Positions 41,725 to 51,101 of a DNA stretch of 64,000 nt are shown piece after piece. Source of the stretch: Streptomyces davaonensis JCM 4913 (GTDB lineage Bacteria; Actinomycetota; Actinomycetes; Streptomycetales; Streptomycetaceae); the NCBI RefSeq assembly GCF_000349325.1, contig NC_020504.1, positions 7,420,326 through 7,484,325 on the forward strand. The letters run 5' to 3'. A program made the translations under genes and the position numbers. The notes under the pieces were generated by a model that saw only the letters and a list, made by a program, of their open reading frames with translations, did not search any database and was not told where the DNA came from. The first letter of the stretch is position 1. Each line of letters begins with the position of its first letter.

Positions 41725-42570
41725 GTGAAGACGAACCTCGGGCGCCGGACCCGCATTCTGGCCGCAACCACCGCGACGGCCGGGCTGGTGCTCGTGGCCG
41801 GCTGCTCATCGGACGACGACGGCGGCAGCGGCAGCAAGACCGCCGCCGGTGGCGTCGAGCTCGTCAAGGCGGGCCAGCTCACCACCTGCACCCACCTGCC
41901 CTACCCGCCCTTCCAGTCGGAGATCGACGGCAAGGTGCAGGGCTTCGACGTCTCCCTCATCGACCTGGTCGCGGACGATCTGGGGGTGAAGCAGGAGATC
42001 CTCGACACGCCGTTCGAGAACTTCAAGACCGGCGCGTTCCTCAACTCCGGCGAGTGCGACCTGGCCGCCGCCGGTATGACCATCACCGAGGAGCGGAAGA
42101 AGAACGTCGACTTCTCCGACCCGTACTTCGAGGCCACCCAGGCACTGCTCGTCGACAAGGACAGCGGGATCGCCTCCCTCGCCGACGCCAAGAGCAAGAA
42201 GGTCGGCGCCCAGGCGCAGACCACCGGTGAGGACTACGCGAAGAGCCAGGGCCTGGACCCGGTCTCCTTCGAGTCCTCCGACGCCGTCCTCAACGGACTG
42301 CGCACCGGCCAGGTCGACGCCGTCGTCATCGACTACCCGGTCGTCCAGGGCTGGCTGAAGGACAAGGCCAACGCCGACGCCTTCGAGGTCGCCGAGCAGA
42401 TCAACACCGGTGAGCAGTACGGCATCACGGTGAAGAAGGGCAACACCAAGCTGCTCGCCGCCATCGACAAGGCGATCGCCGACGCCAAGGCGGACGGCAC
42501 CTACAAGGAGATCTACGAGAAGTGGATCGGCCCGTACGACGAGTCCGCCGCCTCGCCGGCCGCGTCCTGA
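41725..42570 (+). CDS. Amino-acid ABC transporter substrate-binding lipoprotein
   Basis: 281 aa, GTG start with AGGAGG. Lipoprotein signal ending at Cys27 (LVLVAGC). Family 3 solute-binding domain (TTCTHLPYPPFQSEIDGKVQGFDVSLIDLVADDLG; FLNSGECDLAAAGMTITEERKKNVDFSDPYFEA). Binds a polar amino acid or similar small molecule outside the membrane. First of three importer genes; 4 bp before the permease. Confidence 0.94.
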   Translation: MKTNLGRRTRILAATTATAGLVLVAGCSSDDDGGSGSKTAAGGVELVKAGQLTTCTHLPYPPFQSEIDGKVQGFDVSLIDLVADDLGVKQEILDTPFENFKTGAFLNSGECDLAAAGMTITEERKKNVDFSDPYFEATQALLVDKDSGIASLADAKSKKVGAQAQTTGEDYAKSQGLDPVSFESSDAVLNGLRTGQVDAVVIDYPVVQGWLKDKANADAFEVAEQINTGEQYGITVKKGNTKLLAAIDKAIADAKADGTYKEIYEKWIGPYDESAASPAAS

Positions 42571-42574
42571 CCCC

Positions 42575-43408
42575 ATGGCCGACACCGACACAGCACTCCA
42601 GCCGAAGAAGAAGGGCCTGACCCGGCGGCAGAAGCGCAAGCTGTCCCGGGGCATCCAGTACGTCGTCTTCGCCGCGGCCGTGATCGCCTTCGCGGTCGCG
42701 GCCGACTGGGACCGGCTCCAGAACCAGTTCGCGCAGGCGGACATCGCCGAGCAGATGTTCCCGGACATCATCACGCTGGCTCTGAAGAACACCGTGCTGT
42801 ACACCCTGTCCGGCTTCGCCTTCGGACTGGTCCTCGGCATGGCGATCGCCCTGATGCGGCTGTCGTCCGTGGGCCCGTACCGCTGGTTCGCCGGGGTGTA
42901 CATCGAGATCTTCCGCGGACTGCCCGCCCTGCTGATCTTCATCTTCATCGGCGTCGCCGTCCCGCTGGCCTTCCCCGGCACGGAGATCCCCGGCGGCACC
43001 TACGGCAAGGTCGCGCTCGCGCTCGGCCTGGTGGCGGCCGCCTACATGGCCGAGACGATCCGCGCGGGCATCCAGGCGGTGCCCAAGGGGCAGCTGGAGG
43101 CGGCCCGTTCGCTGGGGTTCTCGCCCGCCCGCGCGATGGTCTCGATCATCATCCCGCAGGCGTTCCGGATCATCCTGCCGCCGCTGACCAACGAGCTCGT
43201 CCTGCTCTTCAAGGACTCCTCGCTGGTGCTGTTCCTCGGCGTCACCCTGGAGGAGCGCGAACTGTCCAAGTACGGCCGTGACCTGGCCAGCACGACCGCC
43301 AACTCCACGCCGATCCTGGTCGCGGGCCTGTGCTACCTGCTGGTCACGATCCCGCTCGGCTTCGTCGTGCGCCGCATGGAGGCCAAGGCCCAGGAGGCCG
43401 TCAAGTGA
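42575..43408 (+). CDS. Amino-acid ABC transporter permease
   Basis: 277 aa. Highly basic cytoplasmic start ([15 protein letters not shown]), then five or so membrane helices. HisM/GlnP-type features: [17 protein letters not shown] near the N-terminus, [14 protein letters not shown], and the EAA loop with [32 protein letters not shown] single permease, so it likely forms a homodimer. Its stop overlaps the ATPase start. Confidence 0.94.
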   Translation: MADTDTALQPKKKGLTRRQKRKLSRGIQYVVFAAAVIAFAVAADWDRLQNQFAQADIAEQMFPDIITLALKNTVLYTLSGFAFGLVLGMAIALMRLSSVGPYRWFAGVYIEIFRGLPALLIFIFIGVAVPLAFPGTEIPGGTYGKVALALGLVAAAYMAETIRAGIQAVPKGQLEAARSLGFSPARAMVSIIIPQAFRIILPPLTNELVLLFKDSSLVLFLGVTLEERELSKYGRDLASTTANSTPILVAGLCYLLVTIPLGFVVRRMEAKAQEAVK

Positions 43409-44193
43409 GTCGTCCCGAGATCCACGTCAAGGACCTGCACAAGTCCTTCGGCGACAACGAGGTCCTCAAGGGCATCGACCTGGAGATCCGGCAGGGCGAG
43501 GTCGTCTGTGTCATCGGACCCTCCGGCTCCGGCAAGTCCACGCTGCTGCGGTGCGTGAACCTCCTCGAAGAACCCACCAAGGGCCAGGTCTTCGTCGGCG
43601 GCACCGAACTCACCGACCCGGATGTCGACATCGACGCCGTACGCCGCCGGATCGGCATGGTCTTCCAGCAGTTCAACCTCTTCCCGCATCTGACGGTGAC
43701 CGAGAACCTCACGCTGCCGCAGCGCCGGGTCCTCAAGCGGAGCAAGGCGCAGGCGGCGCAGGTGGCCGCCGAGAACCTGGAGCGGGTGGGCCTCGCCGAG
43801 AAGGCGTCCGCCTACCCGTCCTCCCTCTCCGGCGGCCAGCAGCAGCGCGTGGCTATCGCCCGGGCGCTGGCGATGGGCCCCGAGGTGATGCTCTTCGACG
43901 AGCCGACCTCGGCCCTGGACCCGGAACTGGTCGGCGACGTCCTCGCGGTCATGCGCATGCTGGCCAATGAGGGCATGACGATGATGGTCGTCACCCATGA
44001 GATGACCTTCGCGCGCGAGGTCGCCGACCGGGTCGTCTTCATGGACGGCGGAGTGATCGTCGAGGACGGCGCCCCGGCCCAGGTCATCGGCAACCCGAGC
44101 CACGAACGCACCCGCCACTTCCTCTCCCGCCTGCTGGACCCGGCGATGGCCGAGGTGGAGGAGACCTCGGACCAGGTGGGCAAGAGCGAGTAG
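43405..44193 (+). CDS. Amino-acid ABC transporter ATP-binding protein
   Basis: 262 aa from GTG 43405 overlapping the permease stop (GTGA). Walker [11 protein letters not shown]-loop [12 protein letters not shown], signature LSGGQQQR, Walker B VMLFDEP, and H-loop VVTHEM are intact. Powers the polar amino-acid importer formed with the two preceding genes; very close to GlnQ-type ATPases. Confidence 0.96.
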   Translation: MSRPEIHVKDLHKSFGDNEVLKGIDLEIRQGEVVCVIGPSGSGKSTLLRCVNLLEEPTKGQVFVGGTELTDPDVDIDAVRRRIGMVFQQFNLFPHLTVTENLTLPQRRVLKRSKAQAAQVAAENLERVGLAEKASAYPSSLSGGQQQRVAIARALAMGPEVMLFDEPTSALDPELVGDVLAVMRMLANEGMTMMVVTHEMTFAREVADRVVFMDGGVIVEDGAPAQVIGNPSHERTRHFLSRLLDPAMAEVEETSDQVGKSE

Positions 44194-44214
44194 CGGCTGA
44201 CTAATGTGCGGTAC

Positions 44215-45306
44215 ATGAGCGATCACGCGGTACTGCACGTGAAGGGCCGGATCCTGGTCGGGCCCGAGGACGTCCGGGACGAGCTGTGGGTCGTCGACGG
44301 CCGGATCTCCTACGACCGTCCCACGGCCGCCCAGGACATCCGTACCGTCGACGGCTGGGCCCTGCCGGGCCTGGTCGACGCGCACTGCCATGTCGGCCTC
44401 GGCGCACACGGCCCCGTGGACCGGGACGTCGCGGAGAAGCAGGCACTGACCGACCGCGAGGCCGGCACCCTGCTGATCCGGGACGCGGGCTCGCCCTCCG
44501 ACACCCGCTGGGCCGACGACCGCGAGGACCTCCCGAAGATCATCCGCGCGGGCCGGCACATCGCCCGCACCCGCCGCTACATCCGCGGCTACGCCCACGA
44601 GATCGAGCCCGAGGACCTGGTCGCGTACGTCGCCCAGGAGGCCCGCCGCGGCGACGGCTGGGTCAAGCTGGTCGGCGACTGGATCGACCGCGAGGTCGGC
44701 GACCTCGCCCCGAGCTGGCCGCGCGCCGAGGTCGAGGCCGCCATCGCCGAGGCCCACCGGCTGGGCGCCCGGGTCACCGCGCACTGCTTCGCCGAGAACT
44801 CCCTCAAGGACCTCGTCGAGGCGGGCATCGACTGCATCGAGCACGCCACCGGACTGACCGAGGACCTCATCCCGCTCTTCGTCGAGCGCGGGGTCGCGAT
44901 CGTGCCGACCCTGGTCAACATCGCCACCTTCCCCCGGCTCGCCGCGGGCGGCGAGGACAAGTTCCCGAGCTGGTCGGCCCATATGCGCCGACTCCACGAA
45001 CGCCGTTACGACACGGTGCGCAACGCCTACGACGCCGGCATCCCGGTCTTCGTCGGCACCGACGCGGGCGGCACCCTGCCGCACGGCCTGGTCGCCGCCG
45101 AGGTCGAGGAACTGGTCACCGCGGGCATCCCCGCCACTCAGGCGCTCTCGGCGACCACTTGGGGCGCACGGCGCTGGCTCGGGCGCCCCGGACTCGACGA
45201 GGGCGCGCCGGCGGACCTGGTGGTCTACGAGAGCGACCCGAGGGCCGATGTGCGGGTGCTGGCGGCGCCGCGGCGGATCGTGCTGAACGGCCGCGTCATG
45301 AGCTGA
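44215..45306 (+). CDS. Amidohydrolase family protein
   Basis: 363 aa from ATG 44215 (a GTG at 44206 would add three residues). Metal-dependent hydrolase barrel: LPGLVDAHCHVG with His57 and His59, KLVGDWIDRE, VTAHCFAENSLKDLVEAG, IDCIEHATGL, and VGTDAGGTLPHG with the catalytic Asp. Related to imidazolonepropionase/prolidase-like amidohydrolases; substrate unknown. Twenty-one bp after the importer ATPase and on the same strand, so it may hydrolyse the imported compound. Confidence 0.88.
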   Translation: MSDHAVLHVKGRILVGPEDVRDELWVVDGRISYDRPTAAQDIRTVDGWALPGLVDAHCHVGLGAHGPVDRDVAEKQALTDREAGTLLIRDAGSPSDTRWADDREDLPKIIRAGRHIARTRRYIRGYAHEIEPEDLVAYVAQEARRGDGWVKLVGDWIDREVGDLAPSWPRAEVEAAIAEAHRLGARVTAHCFAENSLKDLVEAGIDCIEHATGLTEDLIPLFVERGVAIVPTLVNIATFPRLAAGGEDKFPSWSAHMRRLHERRYDTVRNAYDAGIPVFVGTDAGGTLPHGLVAAEVEELVTAGIPATQALSATTWGARRWLGRPGLDEGAPADLVVYESDPRADVRVLAAPRRIVLNGRVMS

Positions 45307-45460
45307 CCGGGTGACTGTGGAGAACGTGCGTGCCCAGGGATTCGAAGATGTGCACGGAACAGTCACGTAGGAGTGAACCCTCGTCAGCCTGCTGACGGGC
45401 ACCTGTCCGCGAGACATCCTTACGGGGTCCCAAGCATGTCTCTCTGGGGGTCCCACCACC

Positions 45461-46354
45461 TTGAACGGCAACCACTTCCGCATGCCCGCACGCCGTCTCG
45501 CCACTGCCCTGGCGGCCACGGCCCTCGCCGCCGGACCAGCGGCACTGGCCGGCGCGGGCAGCGCGCACGCGACCGACGACCACGGTCGCGCGAGCGCCGT
45601 AGTACTGCGCACCGGACTCGATGTGTCTCTGCTCAACAAGACCGTGAACGTCCCGCTCGCGGTCTCTCTCAACGAGGTCCAGGCACCGCAGAGCGCGGAA
45701 AAGACCGCGCTCACCGCCCAGTTGGACGGTGTCGACGGCGGCGAGCCGTTCAGCGTCCTCGCCGCGGAGGTGGCCTCGGCCAAGGCCACGGTCACCGACG
45801 CCAAGGCCGAGGGGTACACCAACCTCGCGCACGCCAAGGTCCATGTCCCGGGCCTGCCCTTGCTGTCCCTCATCGAGCTGGAGGGCGTCACCTCCAAGGC
45901 GACCTGCGAGGCTGGGAAGGCCCCGGCCGCCACCTCCAACCTGCTCGGCGCGGTCACCGTCCTCGGCAAGAAGGTCACCGTCACCACCGGCGGCCCCACC
46001 GACGTCCAGGTACCCGGGGTCGGCGAGGTCCGCCTGGACCTGTCCAAGACGGAGACCACCTCACGTGCGGCGGCCGCCACCGCCCTCGAACTCACCGTCT
46101 CCGTCAACCCGTTGAAGCTGAACGTGGCCGAGGTGACCGGCACCGTCACGCTGGCGAAGGCCACCTGCGAGGCACCGGTCGCGGCGAGCGCGGAACCGGC
46201 GCCCGAGGTCGAGACGCAGGGTGGCCCGGTCCAGGAGGCGGGCCTCGCCGAGACCGGCGGCAGCTCGCTCACCCCGTATCTCGCGGGCGGCGCGGCCGTG
46301 TTGCTCGTCGCGGGCGGGGGAGCGGTCGCACTGGCCCGCCGCGGCAAGGGCTGA
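45461..46354 (+). CDS. SCO1860-type LAETG-anchored cell-wall protein
   Basis: 297 aa from TTG 45461, or 290 from ATG 45482 (start not settled). Signal peptide ends near AHA-TD. The body has two cysteines and many Ala/Val/Thr-rich strand segments (RTGLDVSLLNKTVNVPLAVSLNEVQAP; LELTVSVNPLKLNVAEVTGTVTLAKATC). The C-terminus is a sortase signal: LAETG at 262-266, hydrophobic helix, and basic tail ARRGKG, as processed by Streptomyces class E sortases. Role unknown. Confidence 0.9.
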   Translation: MNGNHFRMPARRLATALAATALAAGPAALAGAGSAHATDDHGRASAVVLRTGLDVSLLNKTVNVPLAVSLNEVQAPQSAEKTALTAQLDGVDGGEPFSVLAAEVASAKATVTDAKAEGYTNLAHAKVHVPGLPLLSLIELEGVTSKATCEAGKAPAATSNLLGAVTVLGKKVTVTTGGPTDVQVPGVGEVRLDLSKTETTSRAAAATALELTVSVNPLKLNVAEVTGTVTLAKATCEAPVAASAEPAPEVETQGGPVQEAGLAETGGSSLTPYLAGGAAVLLVAGGGAVALARRGKG

Positions 46355-46360
46355 ACGCGG

Positions 46361-46394
46361 GCCCGTCAATGCGCATTTCTGCGCATTGACGGGC
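46361..46394 (+). terminator. Perfect hairpin after the LAETG protein gene
   Basis: A 14-bp perfect stem (GCCCGTCAATGCGC) with loop ATTTCT, 6 bases past the stop. No T-run. Likely the transcription end for the LAETG gene; the next ATG is 52 bases further. Confidence 0.7.
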
Positions 46395-46445
46395 ACTTCG
46401 CCCGGCAGGACGGTGTGCCCCACCAAGACTCCGGGGGAGGACCAC

Positions 46446-48548
46446 ATGAGCATCGACGACATCGAGGGCACGACGGAAGCCGCGGCGGCCGGCGACACGG
46501 AACCGTCCGCCATCCCGATCCCCTTCCAGCGGCGCAGCGGCGTCTACGGCCTGGAGCTGCCCCGGCCCACCGTCCCCGGCACGGGCGGCCCCAGCCTGCT
46601 CGTGCTGGAGGAACTCCGCGTCGACGTCGACGGATTGATGCCGACCATGACCGTCAGCGGCACCAGGACCCAGCTCTTCGGCGGCCAGGTCACCTGGATC
46701 GCCAGGGTGGCCTGGGACGCCGCACAACAGGGGTACACGGGAACGATCTTCTACCGCGACGGGAAGACGTCCCTCGTCCCGCACACGGACGTGCTGGTGA
46801 AGCTCTTCGGCGGCTTCCCGTTCGGCGGGCAGCGCAGGGCCCGGGTGACGTTCACCGGCGGTCCGGCCGCGGTGACCCGCACCTTCGTCTTCCGGCGGAC
46901 CGCCTTCCGCGAGGTGGGCATCGAGTACGACTGCGCCAGCGACGCCACGGCCGTCACCGACTACCGGCTGCACGCCCACCCGAACCGGCCCGCCGACCTG
47001 CCGGACACCCACCTGACCATCGAGAGCGCCTTCACCCGACTCGGCATCGCCGTCACCAAGACCGGCGGCGACGACGTGGTCCCGGTCATCAAGGCGGGCT
47101 CGGACGGCCTGTGGACCGACATCGAGATGCACGACGCCATGCAGGTGCACTGGTCCAAGTGGGCCGACGCCCCGCAGTGGCAGGTGTGGACCCTGTTCGC
47201 CGGACGGAGCATCCGGGGCCACGGGCTCGGCGGCATCATGTTCGACGACATCGGCACCGCCCAGCGCCAGGGCTGCGCCGTCTTCAGCAACTCCTTCATC
47301 TCCGACCCCCACCCGGGCGACCCGGACTCCGACCAGGCGGTCCAGCGGCTGCGCTTCTGGACGGCCGTGCACGAGATCGGGCACACCTTCAACCTCGCGC
47401 ACTCCTGGGACAAGGACGAGATGACCCGGTGGATCCCGCTGGCGGAGGAACCGAACGCCTTCAGCTACATGAACTATCCGTTCCGCTTCCCCGCCGGCGA
47501 GGCCGCCTTCTGGGCCGGATTCCGGTACGGGTTCAGCGAGAACGAACTGCTCTTCCTGCGTCACGCCCCGGAACGCGTCGTCAAACAGGGCGCCGCCCCC
47601 TGGTTCGACGAGCACGCCTTCGAGCAGATCCGGCAGGCCACCTCGAACGCCCTGGAACTCTCCCTGCGCGTCAACCGGCCCACCACCCGCTTCGAGGCGC
47701 TGGAGCCCGTGGTCGCCGAGGTGAAGCTGAAGAACACCTCGTTCGTGCCGGTCGTCGTGGACCGCAACGCCCTGCTCGGCGAACGGCTGACCGTGATCGT
47801 CTCCGCCGACGGCCGCGACCCCCGCCGCTGGGTGCCGTACGCCCGGCACTGCTACCTGGACGACCCGTACATCCTCAAGCCCGGTGAATCCCTGTACGCG
47901 CCGCTGTTCCTGAGCGCCGGACTCAACGGCTTCGATCTCGCCGAACCCGGGCGCTACCGGATCCACGCGATGCTGGACACCGCCTCCGGCGAGATCCTCT
48001 CCGCGCCGCTCGGCATCGACGTCCGGCCGCCCAGGAGCCGCGAGGAGGAGCTGCTGGCCCCGGACGTGTACACGGACGAGGTCGGCCGGGTGCTCGCCTT
48101 CGGCGGCAGCCGCGGCCACGCCCCGGCCCTGGACCGCGCCAACGACGTCCTGCGCGAGGCGGTGGAACGGCTCCCGGACAGCGCGCTCGCCGTCCACGCC
48201 GCCGCGGCCCTCGGCAACACGGCGGCCGTGCCGGGCCGGATCCTGGTCCAGGACTCCACGGATCCGCGCGACCGCGAGTTCAAGGACGTCGTACCCGACC
48301 CGGAGCAGGCGCTCCCCCTGATCGAGAAGGCCTACGGCAACCCCGTCGCCGCGGCCGACACCCTCGGCCACATCGGACTGACCCGGCAGGTCGAACAGGT
48401 CGCCGTCGCCCTCGCCGCGGGTGGCCTCGGCAACCCCCAGGAGGCGGCCCGGCTGACCAACGACCTCGCCGACACCCTGGACGCCCGAGGCGTCCTGCCC
48501 TCGGTCGTGGAGTCGGTACGCGACACCGCGGCCGAGCTCTCAGGCTGA
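46446..48548 (+). CDS. Large predicted metzincin-like zinc metalloprotease without signal peptide
   Basis: 700 aa; ATG 46446 with GGGGGAGG. The zinc site is H309EIGH313TFNLAH319 followed by a Met-turn (FSYM342NY), the metzincin layout with Asn in place of the usual Gly. An N-terminal 300-residue beta-rich part and a C-terminal 380-residue part (beta-sandwich like VVAEVKLKNTSFVPVVVDRNALLG, then helices) flank it. The family is not one I can name. No signal peptide, membrane helix or propeptide cysteine switch is visible, which is odd for a metzincin. The 3' end overlaps the convergent cobC-like gene by 9 bp. Confidence 0.72.
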   Translation: MSIDDIEGTTEAAAAGDTEPSAIPIPFQRRSGVYGLELPRPTVPGTGGPSLLVLEELRVDVDGLMPTMTVSGTRTQLFGGQVTWIARVAWDAAQQGYTGTIFYRDGKTSLVPHTDVLVKLFGGFPFGGQRRARVTFTGGPAAVTRTFVFRRTAFREVGIEYDCASDATAVTDYRLHAHPNRPADLPDTHLTIESAFTRLGIAVTKTGGDDVVPVIKAGSDGLWTDIEMHDAMQVHWSKWADAPQWQVWTLFAGRSIRGHGLGGIMFDDIGTAQRQGCAVFSNSFISDPHPGDPDSDQAVQRLRFWTAVHEIGHTFNLAHSWDKDEMTRWIPLAEEPNAFSYMNYPFRFPAGEAAFWAGFRYGFSENELLFLRHAPERVVKQGAAPWFDEHAFEQIRQATSNALELSLRVNRPTTRFEALEPVVAEVKLKNTSFVPVVVDRNALLGERLTVIVSADGRDPRRWVPYARHCYLDDPYILKPGESLYAPLFLSAGLNGFDLAEPGRYRIHAMLDTASGEILSAPLGIDVRPPRSREEELLAPDVYTDEVGRVLAFGGSRGHAPALDRANDVLREAVERLPDSALAVHAAAALGNTAAVPGRILVQDSTDPRDREFKDVVPDPEQALPLIEKAYGNPVAAADTLGHIGLTRQVEQVAVALAAGGLGNPQEAARLTNDLADTLDARGVLPSVVESVRDTAAELSG

Positions 48549-49610
48549 CGCCACCAGCGCCCGGTCCAGCGCCTGGAGAAAGGAGTTCACCGTCGCCCGG
48601 TCCCGCACCGCCAGCCGCAGCCATCCGTCGTCGAGCCCGGGAAAGGTGTCCCCGCGCCGCACCGCGAACCCCAGGTCACGCAAGCGGCGCCGGACACCGG
48701 CCGCGTTCGGCAGCCGGACCAGGACGAAGGGGCCCTCGGCCGGTTCCGCCACCGTGAGGCCCTCCGGGGCGAACTCCCGGAGCCCGGCGACGAGATGGGC
48801 CCGGTCGGCGGCGATTCGGTGCGCCGCGTGCCCCGCCTCCGCCAACGCCCGCGGCTCCACGCAGGCCGCGGCGGCGGCGAGCGCCGGGGTGGACACCGGC
48901 CACAGCGGCTGGGCCCGCTCCAGTTCCGCGATCGTCTCCGGGGCGGCAAGGACGTAACCGATGCGCAGCCCGGCGAGACCCCAGGTCTTGGTCAGGCTGC
49001 GCAGCACCACGAGTCCGGGCACGTCCGTACGCCCGGCCAGCGCCTCCCGCTCGCCCGGCACCGCGTCCATGAACGCCTCGTCCACCACCAACGTCCGCCC
49101 GGGCCGGGCAAGTCGGGCGATGGCATCGGCCGGGTGCAGGACCGAGGTCGGGTTCGTCGGGTTGCCGATCACCACCAGGTCGGCGTCCTCGGGGACGGCC
49201 GCCGGATCGAGCCGGAACCCGTCCGTCGCGCTCAGCAGTACCCGGTCCACCGTGTGCCCGGCATCCCGCAGCGCGGCCTCCGGCTCGGTGAACTGCGGGT
49301 GCACCACGACGGGTTGACGGACCTTCAGAGCGCGCGCCAGCAGCACGAACGCCTCCGCGGCGCCCGCCGTCAGCAGCACCCGCTCCACCGGCAGCCCGTG
49401 CCGCGCCGCCACCGCAGCCCGCGCCGCCCGCCCGTCGGGGTAGGCGGCGAGACCGGTGAGCGAATCGGCGATGCGGGCCCGCAGCCACGGCGGCGGCGTG
49501 TCCGCGCGGACGTTCACCGCGAGGTCGACCAGCGCCGAACCGTCGTCCCGGACCTCGGCGTCCCCGTGGTGGCGCAGATCATGGCTCAGGCCATGGTCCT
49601 CAGTGCGCAT
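48540..49610 (-). CDS. cobC: CobC-like PLP-dependent protein (threonine-phosphate decarboxylase type, Rv2231c family)
   Basis: 356 aa from ATG 49610; an ATG at 49658 is in frame but would overlap cbiX further. Class I aminotransferase fold with VIGNPTNPTS, VVDEAFMD and PLP lysine in RSLTKTWGLAGLRIGY. Related enzymes make the (R)-1-amino-2-propanol phosphate arm of cobalamin or act as histidinol-phosphate-like transaminases. First-strand neighbour cbiX overlaps by 11 bp, so it belongs to the cobalamin operon. Confidence 0.85.
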   Translation of the reverse strand: MRTEDHGLSHDLRHHGDAEVRDDGSALVDLAVNVRADTPPPWLRARIADSLTGLAAYPDGRAARAAVAARHGLPVERVLLTAGAAEAFVLLARALKVRQPVVVHPQFTEPEAALRDAGHTVDRVLLSATDGFRLDPAAVPEDADLVVIGNPTNPTSVLHPADAIARLARPGRTLVVDEAFMDAVPGEREALAGRTDVPGLVVLRSLTKTWGLAGLRIGYVLAAPETIAELERAQPLWPVSTPALAAAAACVEPRALAEAGHAAHRIAADRAHLVAGLREFAPEGLTVAEPAEGPFVLVRLPNAAGVRRRLRDLGFAVRRGDTFPGLDDGWLRLAVRDRATVNSFLQALDRALVASA

Positions 49611-50517
49611 GGGAGTGCGCCCCGTGGTGGTGGCCGTGGTGATGGTGACCGTCGTCATCGGGGTGGAAGTGCGGCTGCTGGGGCAGGCCCACCTTGTCCT
49701 CGAACCCGGGCAGGGCGATCCGGTACACGCACGAGTCGCAGTTCATCCGCAGATCGCCCTTGACGGCCTCCGCGTACCGCTCCATCACCAGGTCCAGCAG
49801 CTCCGGCTCCGGACCGATCACCTCGGCCGAGCGGACCTCCACCTCCGGGTGCACGGCCGCCCAGCCCTCGGTCTGCTGCTTGACCCGGTCCGGCAGGATC
49901 CCGGTGAACAGGAAGTACGGCAGCACCACGATCCGCTTCGCGCCCAGCTTCACACACCGGTCGAGGCCGCTCGGCACGTCCGGCGCGGCCAGCGACACGA
50001 AGGCCGTCTCCACGCCCGCGTAGCCGCGCCCCTCCCACAGCAGCCGGGCCGCCTTGTGCACCTCGGCGTTGGCGTCCGGGTCGGTCGAACCCCGGCCCAC
50101 CAGCAGCACCGTGACATCCGCCCGGTCCTGCACATCCCGCCCGCCCAGCGCCTCGTCGAGCCGCCGCTCCAGCACGTTCAGCAGCGAGGGGTGCGGGCCC
50201 AGCGGGCGGCCGTAGGTGTAGGAGATACCGGGGTGGCGCTCCTTCTCGCGGGCCAGTGCCGCCGGGATGTCGCCCTTGGCGTGCCCGGCGGAGACCAGCA
50301 TCAGCGGCACCGCGGCGAACCGGCGCACGCCCCGCTCCACCAGTTCGGTGACGGCGTCGCCGAGCGGCGGCGGGGACAGCTCGATGAAACCGCCCGCGAC
50401 GGGCAGTTCGGGGTGGCGGCGGCCCAGCTCCCGTACGAAGTCGCGGAACGCCTCGGCTCCGGCGTCGTCCCGGGTGCCATGGCCGGCGATGAGCAGCGCG
50501 GGCGGAGGGGTGGTCAC
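49600..50517 (-). CDS. cbiX: Sirohydrochlorin chelatase-like protein CbiX, with histidine-rich tail
   Basis: 305 aa. Two CbiX/CbiK half-domains: LLIAGHGTRDDAGAEAF and LVGRGSTDPDANAEV, each with a metal-contacting His/Gly loop. Near the C-terminus MNCDSCVYR gives the Cys-x-x-Cys pair reported in long CbiX proteins, then a His-rich end (HHHHGHHHGAHSHAH) that can store or deliver metal. Inserts cobalt or iron into sirohydrochlorin. Its GTG start overlaps the cobH stop. Confidence 0.9.
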   Translation of the reverse strand: MTTPPPALLIAGHGTRDDAGAEAFRDFVRELGRRHPELPVAGGFIELSPPPLGDAVTELVERGVRRFAAVPLMLVSAGHAKGDIPAALAREKERHPGISYTYGRPLGPHPSLLNVLERRLDEALGGRDVQDRADVTVLLVGRGSTDPDANAEVHKAARLLWEGRGYAGVETAFVSLAAPDVPSGLDRCVKLGAKRIVVLPYFLFTGILPDRVKQQTEGWAAVHPEVEVRSAEVIGPEPELLDLVMERYAEAVKGDLRMNCDSCVYRIALPGFEDKVGLPQQPHFHPDDDGHHHHGHHHGAHSHAH

Positions 50518-51101
50518 GGATTCTCCTCGGGTGAAGTGGGGTGGTACAGCAGGGCGTTGAGCGCGGCGGAGGCGACCGCCGAGCCGCCCTTCTCGGACAC
50601 GTTGCTCACGGCGGGCAGCCCGCTCTCGCGCAGCGCGGCCTTGGACTCGACGGCCCCGACGAAGCCGACGGGCAGCCCGATGACGAGCGCGGGGTCGGCG
50701 TCCAGCGTCAGCAGTTCCTCCAGCGCGGTCGGCGCGTTGCCGATCACCCAGAGGGCGCCGGGACCGACCTGCTCGTAGGCGAGCCGGATGCCATGGGCGG
50801 AGCGGGTGAGCCCCGGCCCGGCCACCCCGTCCTTCAGCCGGCAGACGGTCTCGCGCCGGGTGATCCCGGCCCCGACCATCTCCACGTCGACGACCACGGG
50901 CGCGCCCGCGTGCAGGGCGGCATGCGCCTTTTCGAGGGGGCCCTCGTCCATGACGAGATCGGTCGCGTACTCCAGATCCGCCGCGGAGTGGATGACCCGC
51001 TCCACGACCGCCCGGGTCAGCGGCGGGAAGTGCGAGGTGTCCAGACGGGCGCGCAGCCGCCGGTAGGACTCCACCTCGATCGGATGGACGACTCGGTTCA
51101 C
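50514..51101 (-). CDS. cobH: Precorrin-8X methylmutase CobH/CbiC
   Basis: 195 aa from GTG 51101 (AGGAGG 7 bases upstream). CbiC fold: VHPIEVESYRRLRARLD, RVIHSAADLEY with the catalytic His, VDVEMVGAGI, and GLPVGFVGAVESKAAL. Moves the methyl group from C11 to C12, giving hydrogenobyrinate. 4-bp overlap with both neighbours. Confidence 0.94.
   Translation of the reverse strand: MNRVVHPIEVESYRRLRARLDTSHFPPLTRAVVERVIHSAADLEYATDLVMDEGPLEKAHAALHAGAPVVVDVEMVGAGITRRETVCRLKDGVAGPGLTRSAHGIRLAYEQVGPGALWVIGNAPTALEELLTLDADPALVIGLPVGFVGAVESKAALRESGLPAVSNVSEKGGSAVASAALNALLYHPTSPEENP

Noticed and set aside
45307..45460. Possible riboswitch in the leader of the LAETG protein gene (small CGTCAG/CTGACG stem, repeated GGGGTCCCA)
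   Set aside because: Does not fit the c-di-AMP or cobalamin riboswitch core as I know them; left unannotated.
43333..46347. About 1000-codon minus-strand open frame across importer, amidohydrolase and LAETG genes
   Set aside because: Shadow of well-recognised plus-strand genes; no recognisable protein.
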